The position numbers were made by a program, and so were the translations under genes. This document shows, piece by piece, positions 4,521 through 8,905 of a DNA stretch of 8,905 nt. The notes below the pieces were generated by a model. That model was not told the origin of the DNA. It did not search any database and saw only the letters and a program-made list of their open reading frames with translations. This DNA is from JAICLL01 sp035252155 (GTDB lineage: Bacteria; Planctomycetota; Planctomycetia; Pirellulales; JAICIG01), in contig DATFDL010000084.1 of NCBI GenBank assembly GCA_035252155.1, forward strand, positions 1 to 8,905. The letters run 5' to 3'. Position 1 is the stretch's first letter. Every line of letters begins with the position of its first letter.

Positions 4521-5030
4521 ATGCCTCGCCGAACCCAACCGACCGAAACGATCGCCCCGGCCGTGAGCCAACTCACGCCGCTGGAGCTGTTCGCGCTGGG
4601 CAAGGCGACGGGCGAGCGGCAGCTCAAAGAGCTGCGGCCGCGGCTGCAGGTGGGCGACGGCCAGGCCGTCGATTTTACCGTGCGGATTCGCGGCGAGCTG
4701 AACGTCGCCGGCGAGAGCAGCCAAACGACGTCTGAAAAACCGCCGGTGGATCAGGTGCTAGCGGCGGTTCTGAGTTGTTTGACGGGCCGCGCGCGGGCAA
4801 TCGCCCGCGAGCACGTGCAAAAGCTGTTCCGCGCGTGGACCGCTGCCGGAGAAGATCTGCCCGAGATCGACGATCAATTCGTCGACGCCGCCGACGATCT
4901 TTTGACGTCTCTTGGTCGCTCTGTCACGAAGAGCAAAAAGGGCAACGTAACGGCGAGCTTGGCGGTGGAGAGAATTGAGGGGTCGGAGGTCGGGGGTCGG
5001 GGTTCAGGGAAGAAACGAAAGGCCGCGTGA
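4521..5030 (+). CDS. Unknown phage-type protein (169 aa)
   Basis: The first ATG after the hairpin is the only good start; there is no ribosome site. The protein has an N-terminal amphipathic region (LTPLELFALGKATGERQLKE), a strand-rich stretch (VDFTVRIRGELNVAG, about 51-65), a helical middle (DQVLAAVLSCLTGRARAIAREHVQKLFRAW, about 77-106) and KKGNVTASLAVERI (about 139-152). The strand, Ser/Thr linker, helix and final beta-strand layout reminds me of small conserved phage proteins of unknown function, but I cannot name the family. The last 17 residues (SEVGGRGSG then KKRKAA) come from a heptamer array, and the stop overlaps the next start as ATGA. It has no signal peptide or membrane segment. 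Confidence 0.72.
   Translation: MPRRTQPTETIAPAVSQLTPLELFALGKATGERQLKELRPRLQVGDGQAVDFTVRIRGELNVAGESSQTTSEKPPVDQVLAAVLSCLTGRARAIAREHVQKLFRAWTAAGEDLPEIDDQFVDAADDLLTSLGRSVTKSKKGNVTASLAVERIEGSEVGGRGSGKKRKAA
4978..5012 (+). repeat. RGRGGYC-family heptamer array in a gene tail
   Basis: Five exact 7-nt units: AGGGGTC, GGAGGTC, GGGGGTC, GGGGTTC, AGGGAAG. The array lies in the last codons of the 169-aa gene, 14 nt before the ATGA overlap at 5027-5030. The terminal AGGGAAG is shared, with small changes, by the arrays at 1674, 1957 and 4226. Confidence 0.9.
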
Positions 5031-5818
5031 TGAAAAACGACACGGAGACACGGAGACACGGAGACACGGCGAGCTCTTCGTTCGCCCCCTCGCCTCTTCG
5101 CCCCCTCGCGCACTCGCTGGCCGCCCTCGCCCTGTGCGTCGCGATTGCCCTCACCGGCTGCGCGCAGATCGCCCGCGGCCAGGGCATTTTGCCGTCGAAT
5201 TGCCAGATCTTACGCGGTCCGACCGTGCCGATTCGCTATCCGGCCAGGCCGCCCAAGCAAACCTACGCCAACGGCGAGGCATCGATCGATCACTCGCAAT
5301 TCGTAACCCGCGGCGAGCTGCAAAAATGGACCGACGCGACGAAAGCGAACGTCCAAAAGACGGCTGACGCCGTCAACCAGGTGAACGACCACAGTCAGTC
5401 GGTCGCGCAATCCGTCGACGAGCTGAAGACGGCCACGCAGCAAAACCACGCGGGCCTGGCCGGCGCGATTGCCGATGCGAAGCAAGAGATCGAGGACATC
5501 AAGATCGAGATCCCGGAACTCGTCAAAAGCCCGGCCGGCGCCGAGGCGAAAAAGGTGGCGATCGAGGTGGCCGGCCAGCTCGTGACGCAGGTGGCCGGCC
5601 AGCAAGCGATGCCGCTTTTGCAGTCGGCCGCGCTGTTCGGCGGTCCGCCGGCGGTCGTCGCCGCGGTCGGCCTGTGGCTCGTGTTGCGGACGCTCAAGAA
5701 GCGTTTGCCGGCCATTCAGCAGGTCGAAGCCCGATTGCAATCGTTCGGCGGCGCGGGAGGCGCCGCCGCGGCAGATCCCTTTCAAAGCTCTGCTGGTCGG
5801 AATTCAAGCTCAAGTTGA
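5027..5818 (+). CDS. Lipoprotein with coiled-coil and C-terminal membrane segment
   Basis: A lipoprotein signal peptide ends in LTGC (lipobox, Cys45) after the hydrophobic stretch LAALALCVAIAL (31-42). The mature part has a Pro-rich segment (62-77), a long Gln/Ala/Asp helical region likely to form a coiled coil (about 95-165) and a second hydrophobic segment at about 203-221 followed by LKKRL. A lipid anchor plus a C-terminal TM would tie both ends to membranes, so an envelope-spanning or lysis role is conceivable. Residues 4-29 before the signal core come from an octamer repeat and a 13-nt direct repeat, giving an unusually long n-region. The start overlaps the upstream stop (ATGA). The frame ends in a Ser run, while another frame continues as coding, which suggests a frameshift near 5777-5784. 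Confidence 0.75.
   Translation: MMKNDTETRRHGDTASSSFAPSPLRPLAHSLAALALCVAIALTGCAQIARGQGILPSNCQILRGPTVPIRYPARPPKQTYANGEASIDHSQFVTRGELQKWTDATKANVQKTADAVNQVNDHSQSVAQSVDELKTATQQNHAGLAGAIADAKQEIEDIKIEIPELVKSPAGAEAKKVAIEVAGQLVTQVAGQQAMPLLQSAALFGGPPAVVAAVGLWLVLRTLKKRLPAIQQVEARLQSFGGAGGAAAADPFQSSAGRNSSSS
5039..5070 (+). repeat. GACACGGA octamer array (four units)
   Basis: Four head-to-tail 8-nt units, the last ending in C. They are translated as the N-terminus of the lipoprotein (DTETRRHGDT). Directly after, TTCGCCCCCTCGC occurs twice (5081-5093 and 5097-5109), encoding further n-region residues. Confidence 0.9.
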
Positions 5819-5828
5819 CCGACTCGAA

Positions 5829-6107
5829 TTGCTCCGCGGCGCAGTTAGCGCCGCGCCGGCGCAAATCGAAAATCCAAAATCCAAAATCCAAAATTCGCCG
5901 GACGTTCTCGTCAACACGCAAACCAAGACGAACACCGAATATGTGCGCGTACCGGTGACCGACCCTGAAGGCGAAGCCTATCGCGAAGCCGCCCGGCGAC
6001 TGGTCAATCTCACGCCGGGACTGGCGCCGCACATCGAACAGCTCGAAGCCACAAAAAATCAACTGATGCAGGGGCAGCAAGTCTCACAAAAACTCGGAGC
6101 CACCTGA
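5829..6107 (+). CDS. C-terminal continuation of the lipoprotein or separate 92-aa ORF
   Basis: Coding character in this frame begins before the only usual start (TTG 5829): the codons from about 5784 read KALLVGIQAQVDRLELLRG, a clear amphipathic helix. The lipoprotein frame reads ADPF at 5774-5782, so skipping one base (C5783) would join the two into one protein of about 355 residues. The downstream part is polar, with NTEYVRVPVTDPEGEAYREA and a helix HIEQLEATKNQLMQ. A stretch around NPKSKIQNS is read from an AATCCAA array. There is no ribosome site at the TTG. Options are a programmed +1 shift, a real disrupted gene, or a sequence error. One base separates it from the next ATG. Confidence 0.5.
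   Translation: MLRGAVSAAPAQIENPKSKIQNSPDVLVNTQTKTNTEYVRVPVTDPEGEAYREAARRLVNLTPGLAPHIEQLEATKNQLMQGQQVSQKLGAT
5835..5855. repeat. GC-rich hairpin inside coding sequence
   Basis: CGCGGCGC and GCGCCGCG pair perfectly as an 8-bp stem around the loop AGTTA. It lies 52 nt after the proposed frameshift point and just before the AATCCAA array. Confidence 0.6.
5871..5896 (+). repeat. AATCCAA heptamer array
   Basis: Three exact AATCCAA units and a partial AATTC, preceded by AAATCGAA. The array is far more AT-rich than its surroundings and is read through in frame (NPKSKIQNS). Confidence 0.88.
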
Positions 6108-6108
6108 C

Positions 6109-7200
6109 ATGACCGCCGCCGCCGCGCCGCCGCCGTCGCCGACGATTTACGACAATGCGCGACCGCTGCTCTATAACGTCAGCCCCTGGAACGGCCTGGG
6201 GTTCGGCGTGCCGAATTTTGGCCGGCAGATCACGACGCTCAACTTGCCGATCTGGCGGCTGGCCGACGACGTCGCGACCAATCAGCTCGCGATCATGACC
6301 AGCGCCGACGCCAAGCGGCAGCAATATCCGAGCGTCAATACGATCATGGCGCTCGCGCGGCTCGTGAATCGCGCCCAGGCCGTGCTGGCCGGCCGCCAAA
6401 AACAACCGAACGACGTGCGGCTCTCGCCGCTGCACGCCACGCCCGATTTGCTGCTCTGGAACATTCACCCGGTGCCGTACTTTACGGGGCCGATGGTGCG
6501 CAACGCCTGGCTCCGCGAGTTCAATTCGCTCTGCATGGTGGCGCTCACGAACATCTATCGCCATAGCGATAATGACGAGGCGCTTACGGTCACCAGCGAC
6601 TTCGCCTCGCAAATCTGGCCCTACTTCCGCGAAATCAAAATCCTCGTGTGCACGGAGTTGCTGGGCATGACCCAGGCGCAAGCCGAGGACGACACGCAGC
6701 CGATGCCTGCCGGCCCCTACAACGGCCCCGGCACGCAGAACGCGACGACGGTGACGCTCACGCCGACCGGACCGAGCGCCGCGAATGCCACGGCGCCGAC
6801 GTACAACCCGCCGGCGACGGTGGTCAACACGGAGCGGCTCTTCACTCCCGGCGCGCTGCAGAGTCTGCCGGGCACCGACGACCTGTTGCCGTTCACCGTC
6901 GGCATTCCCGCAAATCTGATCGTGCCGAATCTGGTGCAGTATCCGGTCGGTCCGATTCCCGGCGAGACCGGCTTGGCCGGCGAAATGACGCCCGGCTACG
7001 CGGCGCTGGCCGGCTTGGCGGCGATCTCGCAAGGCCCCGGCGGCTCGATGGGAGCGCCGGGCGGCGTGACGCCGGCGGCCCAAGCCGTCGCCGACGCAAT
7101 CAGCGCGGCGATTCACGGCGGCGCGGCTTCAACTGGCGCCGCCGCTCCGGCTGCCGCCCAAGTTTCCGGCGTGACGATTCCGCCGCTTCCCAGTGCCTAG
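6109..7200 (+). CDS. Unknown phage-type protein, 363 aa, with low-complexity tail
   Basis: The ATG at 6109 has GGAG at 6096-6099, 9 nt upstream, and sits one base after the previous stop. Residues about 12-205 form a folded-looking domain with Trp/Tyr/Phe content (YNVSPWNGLGFGVPNFG, LPIWRLADDVATNQLA, WNIHPVPYFTGPMVRNAW, FASQIWPYFREIKIL). The remainder is Thr/Pro/Gly/Ala-rich (for example GPGGSMGAPGGVTPAAQA) and ends PPLPSA. No signal peptide or membrane segment is visible, and I do not recognise a family. Its place in a run of phage genes before the terminase and its soluble core with a flexible tail would suit a virion or assembly protein; this is inference. A long open frame on the opposite strand here (6010-7116) is Arg/Gly/His-rich and looks like a shadow. 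Confidence 0.75.
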   Translation: MTAAAAPPPSPTIYDNARPLLYNVSPWNGLGFGVPNFGRQITTLNLPIWRLADDVATNQLAIMTSADAKRQQYPSVNTIMALARLVNRAQAVLAGRQKQPNDVRLSPLHATPDLLLWNIHPVPYFTGPMVRNAWLREFNSLCMVALTNIYRHSDNDEALTVTSDFASQIWPYFREIKILVCTELLGMTQAQAEDDTQPMPAGPYNGPGTQNATTVTLTPTGPSAANATAPTYNPPATVVNTERLFTPGALQSLPGTDDLLPFTVGIPANLIVPNLVQYPVGPIPGETGLAGEMTPGYAALAGLAAISQGPGGSMGAPGGVTPAAQAVADAISAAIHGGAASTGAAAPAAAQVSGVTIPPLPSA

Positions 7201-7219
7201 ATGTTTGGAGATTTCTGCA

Positions 7220-7531
7220 ATGGCGACTCCCAATAACGTGCAGGCCGCAATTACCGCGGCCGCCGCCGCGTACGACGACCTCGAATCGAAGATGCAGGCG
7301 GCCGTCGCCGCTGGCCAAGCGAAGAGCGCCAGCGATCAGGCGCTTGCCGACGCCACCGCGAAGGCCCAGGCCGCCGGCGACGCGCTCACCAAGGCAAAGC
7401 AGGATCTCGTCCAGTCGGTCGAGACCTGGCTCACGATCCCGCCCGTCTCGTCGCCCGTGCCGCCCGCCGCTGCGGGGCCGGTCATTACTCAGACTGTCAC
7501 CGCGTCGGCCGACGCCCAGCCCGCCAAGTGA
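7220..7531 (+). CDS. Ala-rich helical protein with Pro-rich tail (103 aa)
   Basis: I choose ATG 7220 over the earlier TTG at 7193 because GGAG at 7207-7210 stands 9 nt before it and the longer form would overlap the upstream gene. Residues 5-75 are Ala/Lys/Asp/Gln-rich with heptad-like spacing (AAAYDDLESKMQAAVAAGQ and on), probably a coiled coil. The tail from residue 76 is Pro/Val/Ala-rich. It has no membrane segment or signal. It is followed after one base by the next ATG, so the two are probably cotranslated. It resembles small helical phage proteins in general shape only. Confidence 0.65.
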   Translation: MATPNNVQAAITAAAAAYDDLESKMQAAVAAGQAKSASDQALADATAKAQAAGDALTKAKQDLVQSVETWLTIPPVSSPVPPAAAGPVITQTVTASADAQPAK

Positions 7532-7532
7532 C

Positions 7533-7769
7533 ATGCTGGGGCAGCTCGTCCAACTCCTCGAACTCACCGAGCGTGCGCTCAACGTCGCGCTCGTGATCGG
7601 TTCGTTCGCGGTGGCGTTGCAGGTCAGCCGCCTGCGCCGGGATCTGCGCCGTGACCGACGCTGGTCGCGCCGTTCCTTCCGCCGACACGGCGACCGGCTC
7701 GACGACGCCGAGCGCCGCCTTGACCGTCACGACGCCGCGCTTGACGTCGATACTCGCCTCTCGTCGTAA
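7533..7769 (+). CDS. Small membrane protein with Arg-rich coiled tail (78 aa)
   Basis: The start is ATG 7533, with a 1-nt gap from the previous stop. Residues 15-31 (ALNVALVIGSFAVALQV) form one membrane helix. After it come RLRRDLRRDRRWSRRSFRRHGDRLDDAERRLDRH, strongly basic and helical. The build (short N-terminal part, one TM, charged coiled tail) fits inner-membrane spanin or accessory holin proteins of phages, and the lipoprotein 1.7 kb upstream could be its outer partner. No sequence signature proves this. No ribosome site is seen, so coupling to the upstream gene is likely. Confidence 0.6.
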   Translation: MLGQLVQLLELTERALNVALVIGSFAVALQVSRLRRDLRRDRRWSRRSFRRHGDRLDDAERRLDRHDAALDVDTRLSS

Positions 7770-7911
7770 CTCCTTATTCTTCATGCCTCTTGAATCGCCC
7801 TAAGTCCTTATTTCTCGCGGGTCCTCCCGGAGGGGGTGGGGGCCAGCGGGACACCGCGTGTTGCGCGCTTTTTGCGAGTTTCGTGATTTTCGCGGGGGCA
7901 CCACCATCACC
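7770..7911. other. Intergenic gap before the PLD and terminase genes; possible packaging site
   Basis: This is the only gap above 100 nt in the rightward block. It contains CCTCC-C-GGAGG (7823-7833), a G-run region (7829-7842) and several T-rich pieces, an abrupt local bias. Packaging sites (cos or pac) are usually next to or within the small terminase gene, so this is a candidate place. No known cos sequence is recognised. Confidence 0.25.
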
Positions 7912-8670
7912 ATGCGATTGCTCGACAGCCTGCCTGTATTCGACCTCGAGACGGTGCCCGCGTTCTACGCGAGCGCGGCGGCTGATGCGCGGAATGCCGC
8001 GGTCGAGCTGCCCGCGAATCTGAGGCTGCCGCGCCAATCGCTGAAGCGTGAGATGTTGCACTTGCTCAACGTGGCCAACGCCGCGCGGCACTTGGTGCGA
8101 CTGCCCGAGATGGGCGAAACAATCCACGCGATCATGCGCGGCAACTACCACGCTTGGGACCTGGTGCCAGCCGTGCTACGGTTGGCCGCGCCGGCGACGA
8201 TCGAATATCTGGGCGTCGCCACGCTGGGCTTCAACCGACAGAACGCGGCCGAGCTCGTTGAGCTGCTCGACGCCGGCCAGGTCGGGCGCGTCGATTTCAT
8301 TTGCTCGTGTTATTTCCGCTCGACCAGCGGCGACGAGTTCGCGTTTCTGCACAGCCAGTTGACCGCGCGCAAGCAGCGCGTCGTCGCGATCCGCTCTCAC
8401 GCGAAGATTCTGCTGTTTGAGCTGAGCGACGGCCGGCGGCTGGTCATCGAAAGCTCCGCGAACCTGCGCAGTTGCAGCAACCTCGAACAGTTCGCACTGA
8501 CGCACGATGCCGAGCTGCTCGCGTTCCACAAGTCTTGGATCCGCACCCTGATTGACAAAGCAACGAATGACGAGGCGCAAAAAGAAGGAACCCGACGGCA
8601 AGCTCACACCGGCCGCCACGCTCGACGCGATCGAACGCGCCGAGTGGGAGCGACTGCTCAAGGTGCTTGA
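7912..8670 (+). CDS. Phospholipase D-like domain protein
   Basis: The central part holds the features of a PLD half-domain: SHAKILLF (H163-x-K165) followed by LVIESSANLRSCSNLEQF, where ESSAN (180-184) corresponds to the GSxN step and Glu192 to the acidic position. Ahead of it AATIEY-type strands (TIEYLGVATLGF, RVDFICSCYF) fit the fold. Only one HxK motif is present, so activity would need a dimer, as in Nuc-type nucleases; a DNA-acting role is plausible beside a terminase. The start ATG 7912 has a weak G-run 13 nt upstream. A longer reading from 7858 is less convincing. The last 34 codons overlap the terminase start in another frame and look like shadow sequence, so the true C-terminus is probably shortened or changed. 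Confidence 0.72.
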   Translation: MRLLDSLPVFDLETVPAFYASAAADARNAAVELPANLRLPRQSLKREMLHLLNVANAARHLVRLPEMGETIHAIMRGNYHAWDLVPAVLRLAAPATIEYLGVATLGFNRQNAAELVELLDAGQVGRVDFICSCYFRSTSGDEFAFLHSQLTARKQRVVAIRSHAKILLFELSDGRRLVIESSANLRSCSNLEQFALTHDAELLAFHKSWIRTLIDKATNDEAQKEGTRRQAHTGRHARRDRTRRVGATAQGA

Positions 8671-8905
8671 AACCGAAAGGCTGCTCGACGATGCCGACCC
8701 CGGAATGCTCACCGCCTACTGCACCGCCTATGGCCGCTGCTGGCGCGCGCACCAGCAGGTACGCGACACCGGCGGCGAAGTCGTGAAAAGCCCCAACGGT
8801 TTCCCGATCCAAAACCCGTGGCTGTCGATCTTCAACGCCGCGCACAAACAGGTGTTGCAACTGTCAACCGAGTTCGGGATCTCACCGGCCGCACGCAGCC
8901 GACTG
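8567..8905 (+). CDS. Phage terminase small subunit, P27 family (5' part, cut by window end)
   Basis: The frame is open from ATG 8567 to the last base (113 codons). It shows the P27-type pattern: a basic start (MTRRKKEPDG), a helix AEWERLLKVLETERLLDDAD, a conserved core MLTAYCTAYGRCWRAHQQVRDTGGEVV, then NGFPIQNPWLSIFNAAHKQ and the hallmark ending STEFGISPAARSRL. The small subunit binds phage DNA at the packaging site and recruits the large ATPase/nuclease subunit, expected just right of the window. The start lies inside the PLD-like gene (104-nt overlap) with no clear ribosome site, so expression is probably coupled. Only a few C-terminal residues should be missing. Confidence 0.93.
   Translation, partial: MTRRKKKEPDGKLTPAATLDAIERAEWERLLKVLETERLLDDADPGMLTAYCTAYGRCWRAHQQVRDTGGEVVKSPNGFPIQNPWLSIFNAAHKQVLQLSTEFGISPAARSRL

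Noticed and set aside
5210..5785. Minus-strand ORF opposite the lipoprotein gene
   Set aside because: Leu/Arg/Asp-rich antisense shadow; the plus strand has a clear lipobox and membrane segment.
6010..7116. Long minus-strand ORF (368 aa) opposite the 363-aa gene
   Set aside because: It is very rich in Arg, Gly and His with no domain-like stretches, as expected of the antisense frame in GC-rich DNA; the plus frame has a ribosome site and normal composition.
6648..7532. Upstream part of the frame that contains the small membrane protein
   Set aside because: Low-complexity Arg/Pro-rich shadow of two real genes; coding character starts only at ATG 7533.
7790..8023. TTG-started ORF across the gap before the PLD-like gene
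   Set aside because: It overlaps the PLD-like frame, is Pro/Cys-rich and has no ribosome site.

Overview
The window looks like part of a phage-derived (prophage or prophage-like) module in a GC-rich bacterium. I infer a planctomycete of the Pirellulales type. The reasons are the GC-rich codon use, the csrA genes beside phage packaging genes, lipoprotein and Ala/Pro-rich small proteins, and above all the purine-rich 7-8 nt tandem repeats scattered between and inside genes. No rRNA, tRNA or CRISPR array is visible. The assignment rests on pattern recognition, not on a search.

Layout, left to right. (1) 1-2415, plus strand: a long ParB/Spo0J-family protein whose frame is open to the window edge, an 83-aa ORF coupled to it by ATGA, a canonical CsrA (62 aa) and a 75-aa unknown overlapping its end. 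A 20-nt perfect palindrome with a parS-like pattern lies at 9-28. (2) 2388-2845, minus strand: a divergent CsrA-like protein coupled by ATGA to a ribbon-helix-helix protein. (3) 2846-4520: a repeat-rich stretch holding an alpha/beta-hydrolase-like gene, a small single-pass membrane protein and large inverted repeats. (4) 4521-7769, plus strand: closely packed phage-like genes, comprising a 169-aa unknown, a lipoprotein with a C-terminal membrane segment, an apparently frameshifted continuation of it, a 363-aa unknown with an Ala/Pro/Gly-rich tail, an Ala-rich helical protein and a small membrane protein with an Arg-rich tail. (5) 7770-8905: a phospholipase D-like protein overlapping the start of a P27-family terminase small subunit cut by the window end.

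How it fits together: the terminase small subunit is the DNA-recognition part of a packaging motor, so virion genes should follow to the right. The ParB-like protein and the two CsrA-type regulators would be DNA-binding and post-transcriptional control factors of the element. The lipoprotein and single-TM proteins could serve envelope or lysis functions, but this is inference.

The most unusual signal is the repeat system. At least seven arrays are built from heptamers: RGRGGYC/AGGGTTC, GTKTGAA, YGCGGAR and AATCCAA, plus one octamer, GACACGGA. Several form long inverted pairs that bracket segments of about 90-250 nt. Three arrays sit inside the last codons of a gene directly before an ATGA start/stop overlap, and others supply stop codons or the N-terminus of a neighbour.
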